Notes: generated from the sequence alone by a model not told the origin. Counted from the stretch's first letter, positions 38,034 to 48,003 are shown. The stretch: DNA of 64,000 bases from Alcanivorax quisquiliarum (GCF_023051175.1 NZ_JALKII010000002.1:372001-436000); one strand, 5' to 3'. Numbers and translations are program-made.

Positions 38034-38537
38034 ATGGCCCGTTATTCCGAAGAACGTAAGGAAGCCGTACTGAGCAAGCTTCTACCTCCCTACAACATGA
38101 CCGTGGCGGAGCTGGCCCGTCAGGAAGGCATCTCTGAGCCGACCCTTTATACTTGGCGTAACAAAGCCAAGTCAGAAGGACGCCCCGTGCCAGGTCGCAA
38201 AGCCACATCAGAGCAATGGTCAGCTGAAGCCAAGCTCGCAACCGTCATCGAAACCGCCGCTCTCTCCGAAGCGGAGCTCAGCCAGTATTGCCGGGAAAAG
38301 GGCTTGTATCCCGAGCAGGTCAAGCAGTGGAAGGCGGAGTCCTTGCAGGGCTTCCAGCACAGTGCAGAGCAGGAAAAGGCCATCCGCCAGCAGGCGCGCA
38401 GCGACAAGCAGGAAATCAAGCAGTTGCGCCGGGAGCTACGGCACAAGGAGAAAGCGCTGGCTGAAGCCGCTGCCTTGTTGGTCCTGCGAAAAAAGCTCAA
38501 TGCGCTCTGGGACAACGACAGCAACGAGGACGCATGA
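38034..38537 (+). CDS. IS3-family OrfA (transposase N-terminal part)
   Basis: 167 aa. The N-terminal helix-turn-helix (MTVAELARQEGISEPTLYTWRN) should bind the IS ends, and a helical region follows (about 110-155, rich in Lys/Glu/Gln) of the leucine-zipper type. The A6G motif near its end is in the right phase for -1 frameshifting. The stop overlaps the orfB ATG (ATGA), which also allows reinitiation. Confidence 0.88.
   Translation: MARYSEERKEAVLSKLLPPYNMTVAELARQEGISEPTLYTWRNKAKSEGRPVPGRKATSEQWSAEAKLATVIETAALSEAELSQYCREKGLYPEQVKQWKAESLQGFQHSAEQEKAIRQQARSDKQEIKQLRRELRHKEKALAEAAALLVLRKKLNALWDNDSNEDA
38489..38495 (+). other. Programmed -1 frameshift site (A_AAA_AAG)
   Basis: The heptamer AAAAAAG lies with OrfA codons AAA (38490-38492) and AAG (38493-38495) in the zero frame. 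Slipping back by one base enters the orfB frame, which is open from here to ATG 38534 and beyond. This is the usual way IS3-family elements make the OrfAB transposase. Confidence 0.75.
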
Positions 38538-39589
38538 CCTCCATCCCGGAGCGCCAATCCATTATCAATCTGACCCAGCAAGCGAACCGAGATGGCGCCC
38601 GCCTGACCAAGGCCTGTGCTGAAGCGGGCATCTGTCTGCGCACCTACCGGCGCTGGTATCGTGACGGCGTCGTGCAAGATGACAAGCGCCCCGCAGCCGT
38701 CAGACCCGCTCCTATCAATAAGCTATCCGCAACGGAGCAGGAGCAGATTGTCGAGCTGTGCAACAGTCCGGCCTACAGCCAGCTGCCACCGAGCCAGATC
38801 GTGCCTGACCTGCTGGACAAGGGGGTTTATCTCGCATCGGAGCCCACCTTCTACCGTGTGCTCAAAGAGGCAGGTCAGCTGCATCATCGGGGACGGTCAC
38901 TGGCGCCCAGGCTCAGTCCGGCGCCGACGACTCACACAGCCAGCGGCCCCTGCGAAGTCTGGTGCTGGGACATTACCTACTGCCCTTCGACGGTGCGTGG
39001 GCAGTTCTACTACCTGTACCTGTTCGAGGATCTCTACAGCCGCAAGATCGTTGGTTACGAAGTCCATGAGACGGAGAGTGGCGAGTATGCCGCCCAGCTC
39101 CTGCAACGTAGCCAGTTGCGTGAGCAGTGCCTGCACCAGCCGCTGGTACTGCACTCGGATAACGGTGCGCCGATGAAGGCGCAGACCATGAAGGCCAAGC
39201 TGGAGGAGTTGGGCGTACTGCCCTCGTACAGCCGCCCCCGTGTCAGCAACGACAACGCCTTCGTTGAATCGCTGTTCCGGGTACTGAAGTACCGTCCCCA
39301 GTGGCCTTCCCGTGGCTTCACCTCGCTGGATGATACTCGGCTATGGGTAGATCGGTTCGTTCGCTGGTACAACACCGAGCATCGGCACAGCAAGCTGCGC
39401 TTCGTGACGCCGGAACAGCGGCATAACGGTGAAGATGCTGTGCTGCTGGAGCAGCGCAAGCAGGTGCTGGAGCAGGCCAAACAGAGCATGCCGTCACGTT
39501 GGGGTACACGCCCCGTCAGAAACTGCGAGCCTGTCGGGCCGACGACGTTGAACCCGGAAAAGGAACAGCTTATGAAGCAAGCGGCTTAG
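38534..39589 (+). CDS. IS3-family OrfB (DDE integrase-like transposase)
   Basis: 351 aa. DDE catalytic residues are recognisable: WDITYC, HSDNGAPM and FVESLFRVLKY, with an Asp-to-Glu interval near 35 residues, plus the RWYNTEHRHSKL C-terminal motif. The frame is intact, so the element may still be active, with OrfAB formed by frameshift. Confidence 0.92.
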   Translation: MTSIPERQSIINLTQQANRDGARLTKACAEAGICLRTYRRWYRDGVVQDDKRPAAVRPAPINKLSATEQEQIVELCNSPAYSQLPPSQIVPDLLDKGVYLASEPTFYRVLKEAGQLHHRGRSLAPRLSPAPTTHTASGPCEVWCWDITYCPSTVRGQFYYLYLFEDLYSRKIVGYEVHETESGEYAAQLLQRSQLREQCLHQPLVLHSDNGAPMKAQTMKAKLEELGVLPSYSRPRVSNDNAFVESLFRVLKYRPQWPSRGFTSLDDTRLWVDRFVRWYNTEHRHSKLRFVTPEQRHNGEDAVLLEQRKQVLEQAKQSMPSRWGTRPVRNCEPVGPTTLNPEKEQLMKQAA

Positions 39590-39684
39590 CTTGGAAACAG
39601 TGACAACTATCTTGAAAAACACCGGCTGTGCCGTTTTATTATGCGCGCTACGGCGGGCGGTTCAGTTGTTTGCCGGTGCGCGGC

Positions 39685-40587
39685 TCACTCGGTGGCTTCA
39701 AAGTGCTGGTACAGACGATCCAGCACGGTGCGCAGCAGGCCGTTCTGCAAGCTGATGCGTGCCATCAGCTCGGCCAGTGCGTCGTCATCGCGCAGGTTGT
39801 CAAGGTTGTCCTGAGCAATATCCAGTGGCTTGATGCGCTTGAGTTGCAAGGTGTCGGTGAGGTCAAACTCGAATTCGTCATTCCAGACCAGATTCAGTTT
39901 CACCACCTGCATATCGGTTTCCAGGTGTGCAAGGATTTCCTCGCGACTGAGGTCCACCGCCGTGAAGCGTACGCTGGCGCCTTCGTCGCTGGTGCTTTTC
40001 AGCTCGCAGCGATCACCGAGCGTAAAGCCCGCTGGAAGCTGCGCCGGGTCTTTCAGCCAGGCGCTCATTTGTGTGGCGGGCGAAATATTGGCGGTTGGCC
40101 GCGTGACTGGCAAGGAGCCAACCGCCTTACGCAGCATGGACAGCGCCTGCTCGGCGCGCGTATCGGACGCGCTGTCGATCAGCACCCGATGCCGCAGCGT
40201 GTCGATCAGCAGGTGCGTGCGACGCGAGCGGGTAAAGGCGCGGGGCATCAGCTCAAAAGTGATTTCATCTTTCAGATCAGCGCGTTCCTTGCGGCCGGGC
40301 CGGCGGCCTTCCTTCGCTTCGATCTCCAGCACGCGCTCTTCCAGCTCTTCTTTTACTACTGCGCCGGGCAGCAAGCGTGCGGTTTCCTGATAAACGCAGT
40401 ACAGCAGCCCTTCGCCGATATGCAGCATTGCGGCCTGATCTTTCAGCGGTGGCACAAAGCCTTCCACGCTGAGAGCCTGCGAAGTGATTTTCGGGCAGCG
40501 GGTGGCGTCGAGGTATTCTTCCAGTTCGGCAGCGCTGAAGGCAAACGGCTCCGGGCTCTGGAAGACACAGAGATTCTTGATCCACAT
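39685..40587 (-). CDS. rdgC: Recombination-associated protein RdgC
   Basis: 300 aa. The start MWIKNLCVFQ, the segment RPGRKERADLKDEI and the helix ending LLIDTLRHRVLIDSASD fit RdgC, a ring-shaped DNA-binding protein that restrains RecA. It is convergent with thiG across the repeat/IS region. Confidence 0.95.
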   Translation of the reverse strand: MWIKNLCVFQSPEPFAFSAAELEEYLDATRCPKITSQALSVEGFVPPLKDQAAMLHIGEGLLYCVYQETARLLPGAVVKEELEERVLEIEAKEGRRPGRKERADLKDEITFELMPRAFTRSRRTHLLIDTLRHRVLIDSASDTRAEQALSMLRKAVGSLPVTRPTANISPATQMSAWLKDPAQLPAGFTLGDRCELKSTSDEGASVRFTAVDLSREEILAHLETDMQVVKLNLVWNDEFEFDLTDTLQLKRIKPLDIAQDNLDNLRDDDALAELMARISLQNGLLRTVLDRLYQHFEATE

Positions 40588-40657
40588 AAGCGAGGTATCC
40601 TTGAGGGCGCCGCCGCACCTTAACCAACCGGGGCGGCGACCTCAAGCAGAACTGCGA

Positions 40658-41563
40658 TCAGATCAGTGCGCACGCGCTCAGGGTGAGCACCCCGAGAATC
40701 ACCGCCCACTTGCCGGTGACATATACCGCCCGGTTGCGTTTCTTGATGCGCTTGAGGGCGTTCTTGTAGGCCAGCACATATTGTCCGAGCTGGTTGCCGA
40801 TACCGTTGTGCGCCGGATCGAGATTATCCACGGCAAACAGGCGATTGAAGAAGCGCCCGAAGCCGAAATAAAGGCGTTGCACCAGGCGGCTCCTGAGCGG
40901 CCTATCCACATCCGTCATCAGAATGATGCGCGGTGTCTCGGTATTGTTGTAGGCGTGGTGCAGATAGGTTTCATCAAACAGGATTGCGTCACCATCGCGC
41001 CAGGTGTAATCGGCATCGTCGACAAACAGCCCGCAGCCTTCATCGTTCGGCGTGCTCAGGCCAAGAGAATAGCGCAGCGTGTAGGCGAACGGGTCGTGGT
41101 GCTTGTTGAGCTTCTTGCCCGGCATCAGCACCGCAAACAGCGCCATGTTCATGCCGGGCACCTGCTCGATCAGCGCCAATGTTCTGGGCGCCAGTTCCCG
41201 CGCTGATGGAATATTGTTGTCGTACAGCTTCAGATAAAAACTTTTCCAGCGATTGTCCTTGTAGAAGGAGCTGGCCGGCAGGTCATCCTTGGCGGCGATA
41301 TGGCCGTGCTGATACAGCGCCAGCGCTTCGTCGCGGATGGTTTCCCAGTTTTCTTCCAGCACTTTCAAGCCCGGAAACAGCGCCGGATCAACACGCGATG
41401 TAGTGGGGACTTTCGACAGCAGATAAGCCGGCAGGTTGAACGGCACCATGAAGGTGGAGAAATCCGTCAGCTGCCGGCGCAGGCTCAGCGTATTGGCACA
41501 GCGCCAGCGGAGAAACAGGATCGAGCCGACGTATGTGGCGATCACGGCCAGAATAATGATCAT
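40658..41563 (-). CDS. lpxO: LpxO-like aspartyl/asparaginyl beta-hydroxylase family protein
   Basis: 301 aa from ATG 41563 (MIIILAVIATYVGSILFL), an N-terminal membrane helix. The Fe(II)/2-oxoglutarate dioxygenase motif HxD is in NKHHDPFAY, the distal His in ETYLHHAYN and an Arg for 2-oxoglutarate in TPRIILMTD. Size and membrane anchor match LpxO, which 2-hydroxylates acyl chains of lipid A. The symbol is given on family resemblance; another hydroxylation target is possible. Confidence 0.78.
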   Translation of the reverse strand: MIIILAVIATYVGSILFLRWRCANTLSLRRQLTDFSTFMVPFNLPAYLLSKVPTTSRVDPALFPGLKVLEENWETIRDEALALYQHGHIAAKDDLPASSFYKDNRWKSFYLKLYDNNIPSARELAPRTLALIEQVPGMNMALFAVLMPGKKLNKHHDPFAYTLRYSLGLSTPNDEGCGLFVDDADYTWRDGDAILFDETYLHHAYNNTETPRIILMTDVDRPLRSRLVQRLYFGFGRFFNRLFAVDNLDPAHNGIGNQLGQYVLAYKNALKRIKKRNRAVYVTGKWAVILGVLTLSACALI

Positions 41564-41857
41564 CGTGAAACAGCCCCCTTCCAGAAGATATCGCGCCGCC
41601 TGTATATAGCCGCCTGTAATAGTTGTGCCCGCGGCGCGCCCGGTGCCTGATGTGCTGGCGCCAGCGCGAAGCATAACCGGAGTCTCGGCCCGCCGAAAGC
41701 GGGAGTGTCGGTGAATGAGCGCCCCGGTTCGCTATCGGAAAATACCTTATGAGGCAGTGCGGGGAGCGAGTGGGGTAACCCGCTTGAGGGGTGGTGGATG
41801 CACCGCTTCGAGCGTCAAGATGGGGCGCTCAGGATAAAAGAGATAGGGAGCCACAAC

Positions 41858-42883
41858 ATGATGATTCAAGGTCGCAGGGTTGCCGGGCTGCTGAGCCTGG
41901 CGCTGGGTGTCACACTCACCGCTTGCGGGGGTTCCGGCGGCAGCAGCAGCCGGGGCGGGGCGGCGCTGCCCGAGCACGACCGGGCTGTGATGGCCGGGCT
42001 GGCCGGTGCCAGCATGGCACAGGTTGGCATCGGCGTGGCCGGGGATATCGAAGGCAGCGAGCCGGTGCAGCCCATGAGTGGCTCTGGCGACGTTACCCCT
42101 CGCGTGGGCACACTGGATGAGCCCGAACTGTGCACATCGGGCAGCCAGACACTCCTGGAGCGCACGGGGCCTAGCCCGGCGGAATTGCCTTCGCCCTATT
42201 TTGCCGGTGAGTTCGAGCAAACCGTCATTGATGCCGACGCCTGCCGATTCAGTTTCAGCGGCGGCGGGATGTCGTTCAGTTCCTACACGGATGGGGTGTT
42301 CGAGATTGGCTATGCGGAAAACGAGAAGGTGATGTATTTCCGTGCCGCTGATGCAACGGGCGATATCGGTGGTTTTTACCACAGCAGCATGTCCGGTTCG
42401 GGGGGTATGCCGAATATGGATATCAAGACGCGGGGTATCGTTCATGTGTGCGAGGGCTGTAGTGCGCCTGAGCATGGCAGCGAGTTCGAAATGCTTGCGT
42501 TCCTGCGCACAGAGCAAGCGATCGAGAACACCAGCATGAATATCATTATGGGCGACAGCCTTGCCGAGCCGCTGCAAATGCGCTCATCCGGCACGGTGGG
42601 CGGCCAGGGCGAGCGCGTGCTGAACGGCCGCATGGGTTTCTCCATGCGGGGCAATCCGTGCGCCTTTGATGCGATTTACGAGACCATCAGCCCGTTGATA
42701 GTGCGCAATCATGATCTGGAGAACGAAACCATCATCGGCGGCGAGCTGGCCATCACCATGGTTGGCGGTGATACCTATGATGTGACGTTCGGCGACGGCA
42801 TCGTGATGGTCAACGGCAGCGCATTGTCCGAGGCAGACATGCAGCGCTTGCAACGGCACTGCGCTTTTGACGATGAACTATAG
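41858..42883 (+). CDS. Putative lipoprotein of unknown function
   Basis: 341 aa from ATG 41858 (or 41861), with GGGAG upstream. A lipoprotein signal ends at the lipobox LTACGG, followed by a Gly/Ser linker. The mature part is acidic and has the look of a beta-rich secreted domain with several Cys (LCTSGS, DACRFS, HVCEGCSAPEHG, NPCAFDA, RHCAFDDEL) that may pair. I recognise no family. It lies alone between the hydroxylase and trmB. Confidence 0.7.
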   Translation: MMIQGRRVAGLLSLALGVTLTACGGSGGSSSRGGAALPEHDRAVMAGLAGASMAQVGIGVAGDIEGSEPVQPMSGSGDVTPRVGTLDEPELCTSGSQTLLERTGPSPAELPSPYFAGEFEQTVIDADACRFSFSGGGMSFSSYTDGVFEIGYAENEKVMYFRAADATGDIGGFYHSSMSGSGGMPNMDIKTRGIVHVCEGCSAPEHGSEFEMLAFLRTEQAIENTSMNIIMGDSLAEPLQMRSSGTVGGQGERVLNGRMGFSMRGNPCAFDAIYETISPLIVRNHDLENETIIGGELAITMVGGDTYDVTFGDGIVMVNGSALSEADMQRLQRHCAFDDEL

Positions 42884-42958
42884 GCCGACAACCAGACCGG
42901 GGAAGTTATCCGGCCACTGAGGTAAAATGGCGGGCCGATCAACAGATGCTGGCCCGCC

Positions 42959-43678
42959 ATGCTTGATTTCATCAGACAGGATAAAGACCCCGTCACCGGC
43001 CGTGTGATGCGTAAGGTGCGCAGCTTCGTATTGCGCGAAGGGCGCCTCACCACCGGCCAGCAGAACGCTATCGAGACACTGTGGCCCACCTACGGCCTGC
43101 TGCGCAGCCAGGGCGAGCTGGATGCCAGGGCGACCTTCGGCCGGGAAGCACCGGTGGTGCTGGAGATCGGCTACGGCATGGGCGCGTCTCTTGCGGACAT
43201 GGCGGCCGCTGCACCCGAGCAGAACTTTATCGGTATCGAAGTGCACCGGCCGGGGGTGGGGGCGTTGCTGATGGAGATCGAGGCGCGGGGCCTTACCAAC
43301 TTGCGCAGTTACTGCGACGATGCCGTGGACATCCTGGAGCTGTGCATCCCCGACGCCAGCCTGGCTCGTGTGCAGCTTTATTTCCCTGATCCCTGGCACA
43401 AGAAAAAACACCACAAGCGCCGTATCGTGCAGCCACCTTTTATCGAGCTGGTACGCCGCAAGCTGGCACCGGGCGGCGTGTTTCATATGGCGACGGACTG
43501 GGAAGATTACGCCGTACACATGCGGGCGCTGATGGAAGGCGCTGGCGGCTGGCGCAACGAAGCCGGGCCGGGCAGCTATGCCGAACGCCCGGTGTGGCGG
43601 CCGGAGACCAAATTCGAGCGCCGTGGCGCCCGGTTGGGCCACGGGGTCTGGGATCTGCTTTATTCCCGCGCTGACTGA
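42959..43678 (+). CDS. trmB: tRNA (guanine46-N7)-methyltransferase
   Basis: 239 aa. SAM-binding [14 protein letters not shown], the tRNA-site motif [15 protein letters not shown] and [11 protein letters not shown] identify TrmB, which makes m7G46 in tRNA. Its 3' end overlaps the convergent outer-membrane gene by 19 bases. Confidence 0.96.
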   Translation: MLDFIRQDKDPVTGRVMRKVRSFVLREGRLTTGQQNAIETLWPTYGLLRSQGELDARATFGREAPVVLEIGYGMGASLADMAAAAPEQNFIGIEVHRPGVGALLMEIEARGLTNLRSYCDDAVDILELCIPDASLARVQLYFPDPWHKKKHHKRRIVQPPFIELVRRKLAPGGVFHMATDWEDYAVHMRALMEGAGGWRNEAGPGSYAERPVWRPETKFERRGARLGHGVWDLLYSRAD

Positions 43679-44232
43679 GTGCCGCCGAGCAGCCAGTGCA
43701 GGCTGATCGTCACCAGGCGCAGCTTGATGTTTTCCATGCGGTAATCATCGAAGGCGAGATTCAGCACCGCATCAGGCCCGGCCCGGAACTCCACGCCGGC
43801 GCCGCGCACGCGATCACTGCCGGAAAAGGTGCTGCTCCAGGGGCCAGAAGTGGGCTGCATATCCAGCCGCCAGCGCCAGGTGCCGTAGCGGGCGGTCAGC
43901 GCCCAGCGTTCGCTCACGGGCAGGCTGGCGATAGCCGACAGCCCGTAGCCATAGGCGTTCGCATCGCGCTCCAGCGCTTCATCGGAAAAGAACAGATCGG
44001 TGCCCGTGAGCGTGCCTTCCACGCCCAGCCAGCGATTGAAACGCCAGCCCAGCCCGGCGATGGCCGCCACATCGGTGTCACGAAATCGGGGGTTGCCACG
44101 GTTGCCGGGATAGTCGCCGGCTGCGGTAGTGCGGGAGACACCCGCGCCGAGGCGCACATAGCTGTCCGCCGCAGCAAGGAGTGGCCAGGCGGCCGGCAGG
44201 CAAGCTATCAATAGCGGCAGTAAGAGGCGCAT
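43660..44232 (-). CDS. Outer-membrane beta-barrel protein
   Basis: 190 aa from ATG 44232 ([19 protein letters not shown]), signal peptide ending near AAADS. The mature protein alternates polar and hydrophobic residues ([39 protein letters not shown]), as in eight-stranded OmpA/OmpX-like barrels. The usual C-terminal aromatic is followed by a short tail ([11 protein letters not shown]). Function unknown. Confidence 0.7.
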   Translation of the reverse strand: MRLLLPLLIACLPAAWPLLAAADSYVRLGAGVSRTTAAGDYPGNRGNPRFRDTDVAAIAGLGWRFNRWLGVEGTLTGTDLFFSDEALERDANAYGYGLSAIASLPVSERWALTARYGTWRWRLDMQPTSGPWSSTFSGSDRVRGAGVEFRAGPDAVLNLAFDDYRMENIKLRLVTISLHWLLGGTQSARE

Positions 44233-44289
44233 CGGTTTCCCCAGCAAGACAAATCAGGCCAAGAGTACTCCAGCCGCAAGCGCGGTGGA

Positions 44290-45594
44290 TCACCGGCCGG
44301 CTGAAACTTCGCGCAGCCGGACAGACGCCAGCGTGCCAGCCAGCCCCATGCCGCCGAGCAGCCACAGCACCACTTGCGTGGAAATCATCGCAGCCAGCGC
44401 ACTCAGCCCGCCCGCCACCAATAACAGCACGCCGATAACGGTATTGCTGACCGCCACATAATCGGTGCGCTTGTTGCCGCCAGCCATATCGACCAGATAA
44501 GTCTTGCGGCCAATGCGCACCCCGGCGTGCGCCACCGAAAGCACAAAAAACAGCAGTGGATACAGCCAGGCGCCGGTGGCGCCGGGCATGGTGCCCAGGG
44601 CGGCAGCGGCGAGGCAGGAAAGGCTCGCCAGGGTGCCGCCGTGGATCATTACCCGGCGCGAGGAGCTGTCGGCCATGAAGCCCCAGATGGAAGCACTTAG
44701 TGCGGTGGCGAGGCTGGCGGCGATCATGAAGCTGCCGAGCAGCAGCGCGCCGCCGCCTTCCTGTTGCGCGAGCACGACAATAAACGGCGAGCCCAGCGCC
44801 GAGGCCATCAATAACGCTCGGGAAATCACAAACCAGCGAAACGGTGCGTCATCGCGCAGCAGCGACAGGCTGTGTATGGCCTGACGCAGTGCGTGGCCGC
44901 CGCCGTGTGTTTCGCCACCGAACTCGCTGACGCGGCCAAACAACCAGGCGGCAACAAGCCAGGCACCGGCTGCGGTCAGCAGCAGGCCGGTATAGAGCGC
45001 CAGCGAGGGCTCGGTGCTGTCACGAAACAGCGCCACCGCCAGCGCCAGCGTGACCAGGCCGGAAAGGGTAGCGGCCAGACCGCTGAGCCGACCGCGCCGG
45101 GATTTCGGAATGGTTTTGCCTTGCACATCCTTCAGTGCCACCGAGCACAGGCCTCGCGCCAGGCTGAAGGCCACCAGCAGCACAATGATCGCCAGCCCGG
45201 CGGCAAGGCCATTGAGCAGCCACACGCTGGCGGCCATGCCGAGCACGGCCACGCCTTGCAGGACAGCGCCAAGCACCCAGAACGGCTTGCGTTGCGGGTG
45301 CTGCCGCACCCAGGCGCCGATGGCCAGTTGCGGAATCATCGAGCCGGATTCGCGAATGGGCACCAGCAGCGATACCAGTGCCGCCGGAGCGCCCAAGGCA
45401 GGGATCAGCCAGGCCAGCACGGTTTTCGGATTGATCAGCAGATCGCCGATGCTGGTCAGCACCTGGCTGCACAGCATGAGCAGGAAGTTGCCGGGCACTT
45501 CGCGGCAGGCGTCGTCGGAAATATCCGTGCAGACGCGCGCATCTTCTTCGTTGGCGACCAGCGAATAAAATCGTTCGGAGGTGTTGCGCAACAT
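44290..45594 (-). CDS. MFS transporter
   Basis: 434 aa with about twelve membrane helices. The cytoplasmic loop pattern and the ARGLCSVALKDVQGKTIPKSRRGRLSG segment are of MFS type. The N-terminal 35 residues are polar and contain two Cys. It follows metF on the same strand by 120 bp, so it might be read with the methionine-cycle operon. The substrate cannot be told from the sequence. Confidence 0.78.
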   Translation of the reverse strand: MLRNTSERFYSLVANEEDARVCTDISDDACREVPGNFLLMLCSQVLTSIGDLLINPKTVLAWLIPALGAPAALVSLLVPIRESGSMIPQLAIGAWVRQHPQRKPFWVLGAVLQGVAVLGMAASVWLLNGLAAGLAIIVLLVAFSLARGLCSVALKDVQGKTIPKSRRGRLSGLAATLSGLVTLALAVALFRDSTEPSLALYTGLLLTAAGAWLVAAWLFGRVSEFGGETHGGGHALRQAIHSLSLLRDDAPFRWFVISRALLMASALGSPFIVVLAQQEGGGALLLGSFMIAASLATALSASIWGFMADSSSRRVMIHGGTLASLSCLAAAALGTMPGATGAWLYPLLFFVLSVAHAGVRIGRKTYLVDMAGGNKRTDYVAVSNTVIGVLLLVAGGLSALAAMISTQVVLWLLGGMGLAGTLASVRLREVSAGR

Positions 45595-45717
45595 GCCGGT
45601 ACTCCGTTCAACCCGTTATCCAGTGAGCAAGGCAAACGCAGCCTGACCGCGTGGCGGTTTTGCTGATAAACGCCGGGCGGTGTCTGGCAGAGCAGCCGCC
45701 CGGTGACACGTTACGTC

Positions 45718-46551
45718 TCAGAGGCCGAGGTTATCCAGCACTTTCAGCGTCGGGGCGGCCTGGTTCATGGTATAAAAATGCAGCCCCGGCGCGCCCATGG
45801 CAAGCAAACGCTCGCACAAACGGGTGACGATTTCGGTACCGAAAGCCCGCACGGCGACTTCGTCATCTTTCAGGTCATTCAGCTTGCTCGCCAGCCAGCG
45901 CGGGATGTCAGCACCGCAGGTATTGGAAAAGCGGATCAGGTTGGCCACGTTCAGAATCGGCATGATGCCGGGATACACCGGCGCATCACAACCCTGCTTC
46001 TGAAGCGCGTCCATAAAGAAGCCGTATGCATCGGCGTTATAAAAATACTGCGTCAGCCCGGCATTGGCGCCTGCGTCGATCTTGCGTTTGAAGTGGGCAA
46101 TATCGTCGGCGAAGCTGCGTGCCTGCGGGTGCATTTCCGGGTAGGCGGCCACTTCCAGAGTGAAATGATCGCCACTCACTTCGCGAATCAGCCGTACCAG
46201 ATCGTCGGCGTATTTCAATTCGCCCTGGGCATAGCCCATGCCGGAGGGGAGATCACCGCGTAGTGCCACGATACGGGTTACGCCGCTGTCGCGGTAGCCG
46301 TTGATCAGCTTCACCAGTTCTTCGCGCCCTTCGCCGATGCAGCTCAGGTGTGGCGCGGTATCCGCGTGGTGCTCGCGCAGCTGTGCCACGGTGTTAAGGG
46401 TATTGTCGCGGGTGGAGCCACCGGCGCCATAAGTGCAGGAAAAAAACGCGGGCTTGCGCGCCAGCAGCTGCTGCTGCACACCCAGCAGTTTTTCCAGCCC
46501 TTCACTGGTTTTGGGCGGGAAAAACTCGAAACTTATACGTTTGGCTGTCAT
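45718..46551 (-). CDS. metF: 5,10-Methylenetetrahydrofolate reductase
   Basis: 277 aa. The start RISFEFFPPKT, the TYGAGGSTRD and VALRGDLPSG motifs and the tail HFYTMNQAAPT are those of MetF. It makes 5-methyl-THF for methionine synthesis. Last gene of sahR-metK-ahcY-metF. Confidence 0.96.
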   Translation of the reverse strand: MTAKRISFEFFPPKTSEGLEKLLGVQQQLLARKPAFFSCTYGAGGSTRDNTLNTVAQLREHHADTAPHLSCIGEGREELVKLINGYRDSGVTRIVALRGDLPSGMGYAQGELKYADDLVRLIREVSGDHFTLEVAAYPEMHPQARSFADDIAHFKRKIDAGANAGLTQYFYNADAYGFFMDALQKQGCDAPVYPGIMPILNVANLIRFSNTCGADIPRWLASKLNDLKDDEVAVRAFGTEIVTRLCERLLAMGAPGLHFYTMNQAAPTLKVLDNLGL

Positions 46552-46614
46552 GTAATTATCTCATCATCCGGCAGGGTGGGTTGTGGGGCGCGCCGCGCCC
46601 CGAACCGGCCTTGC

Positions 46615-48003
46615 TCAGTAACGATAATGCTCCGGCTTGAAGGGGCCGTCCGCGCTCACGCCGATGTAGTCGGCCTGAGTCTCGGTGAGGCGCGTGATCA
46701 CGCCGCCAAAGCCCTGCACCATGTAACGCGCCACTTCTTCATCCAGTTGCTTGGGCAGCACTTCCACCTTGAGCATTTGCGCTTTTTCCTGTTCGCTTCG
46801 GTTGGCATAGCCTTGTTCGAACAGATACATCTGCGCCAGCACCTGGTTGGCGAAGGAGCCATCCATGATGCGGCTCGGGTGCCCGGTGGCATTGCCCAGG
46901 TTGACCAGCCGGCCTTCGGACAGCAGCAACAGGAAATCGCCTTGCTGTTTATTGCGCCAGACGCGGTGCACCTGCGGCTTGACCTCTTCCCACTCCCAGT
47001 TGCTGCGCATCCAGGCGGTGTCGATCTCGTTGTCGAAGTGGCCGATATTGCTGACCACACAGCCGGGTTTGAGTGCTTGCAGCATATTGGCATCGCACAC
47101 GTTCACGTTGCCGGTGGTGGTGACGACCACGTCAATCTGGCCGAGCAGCTCGCGATCGAGGCTGTCCGGCTTGCCGGTGTTGATGCCGTCGATGTAAGGG
47201 CTCACCACTTCGTAGCCATCCATGCAGGCTTGCATGGCGCAGATCGGATCAATCTCGGTGACGCGCACGATCATGCCTTCCTGGCGCAGCGATTGCGCCG
47301 AGCCCTTGCCCACATCGCCGTAGCCGATCACCAGCGCTTTCTTGCCGGAAAGCAGATGGTCGGTGCCGCGCTTGATGGCATCGTTGAGGGAGTGGCGGCA
47401 GCCGTACTTGTTGTCGTTCTTGGATTTGGTGACCGAATCGTTCACGTTCACCGCCGGCACTTTCAATGTGCCTGCCTTGAGCATTTCATAAAGACGATGC
47501 ACGCCGGTGGTGGTTTCTTCGGTGATGCCGTGAATCTTCTCCAGCATTTCCGGATAGTTGTCGTGAATGTGCGCGGTCAGATCACCGCCGTCATCCAGAA
47601 TCATGTTGGCATCCCACAGCTTGCCATCGGCATCACGGCAGGTTTGCTCGATACACCAGATATACTCTTCTTCGGTTTCGCCTTTCCAGGCAAATACCGG
47701 CACGCCGGCGGCAGCCATGGCGGCGGCGGCATGATCCTGGGTGGAGAAAATATTGCAGCTCGACCAGCGCACCTCGGCACCCAGCGCGCGCAGGGTTTCG
47801 ATCAGCACAGCGGTCTGGATGGTCATGTGGATGCAGCCGATGATGCGAGCATCCTTGAGTGGCTGCGTTGCGCGATATTTCTCGCGGATGGCCATCAGTG
47901 CGGGCATTTCTGTTTCAGCAATTTCGATTTCCATGCGGCCCCAATCGGCCAGTGAAATATCGGCAACCTTGTAATCAGCGGTGGGCGTGGTCTTGGCGTT
48001 CAT
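46615..48003 (-). CDS. ahcY: S-adenosylhomocysteinase
   Basis: 462 aa. The NAD-binding [14 protein letters not shown], the substrate motifs [11 protein letters not shown] and [10 protein letters not shown], and the C-terminal PFKPEHYRY are diagnostic. It splits SAH to homocysteine and adenosine and so clears the inhibitor of methyltransferases. GGAGGAA precedes the ATG. A 167-base structured leader separates it from metK. Confidence 0.97.
   Translation of the reverse strand: MNAKTTPTADYKVADISLADWGRMEIEIAETEMPALMAIREKYRATQPLKDARIIGCIHMTIQTAVLIETLRALGAEVRWSSCNIFSTQDHAAAAMAAAGVPVFAWKGETEEEYIWCIEQTCRDADGKLWDANMILDDGGDLTAHIHDNYPEMLEKIHGITEETTTGVHRLYEMLKAGTLKVPAVNVNDSVTKSKNDNKYGCRHSLNDAIKRGTDHLLSGKKALVIGYGDVGKGSAQSLRQEGMIVRVTEIDPICAMQACMDGYEVVSPYIDGINTGKPDSLDRELLGQIDVVVTTTGNVNVCDANMLQALKPGCVVSNIGHFDNEIDTAWMRSNWEWEEVKPQVHRVWRNKQQGDFLLLLSEGRLVNLGNATGHPSRIMDGSFANQVLAQMYLFEQGYANRSEQEKAQMLKVEVLPKQLDEEVARYMVQGFGGVITRLTETQADYIGVSADGPFKPEHYRY

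Larger units (their letters stand above)
37980..39615 (+). mobile_element. IS3-family insertion sequence
   Basis: It contains overlapping orfA and orfB with an A6G slippery site. Short inverted repeats GATAGTTGTCAC (37985-37996) and its complement GTGACAACTATC (39600-39611) flank the genes, so the ends lie near these points. A second inverted pair outside them, AAAACGGCACAG (37949-37960) and CTGTGCCGTTTT (39626-39637), may be the two halves of a pre-existing terminator or the outer ends of the element. No target duplication is certain, so exact boundaries are approximate. Confidence 0.82.
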
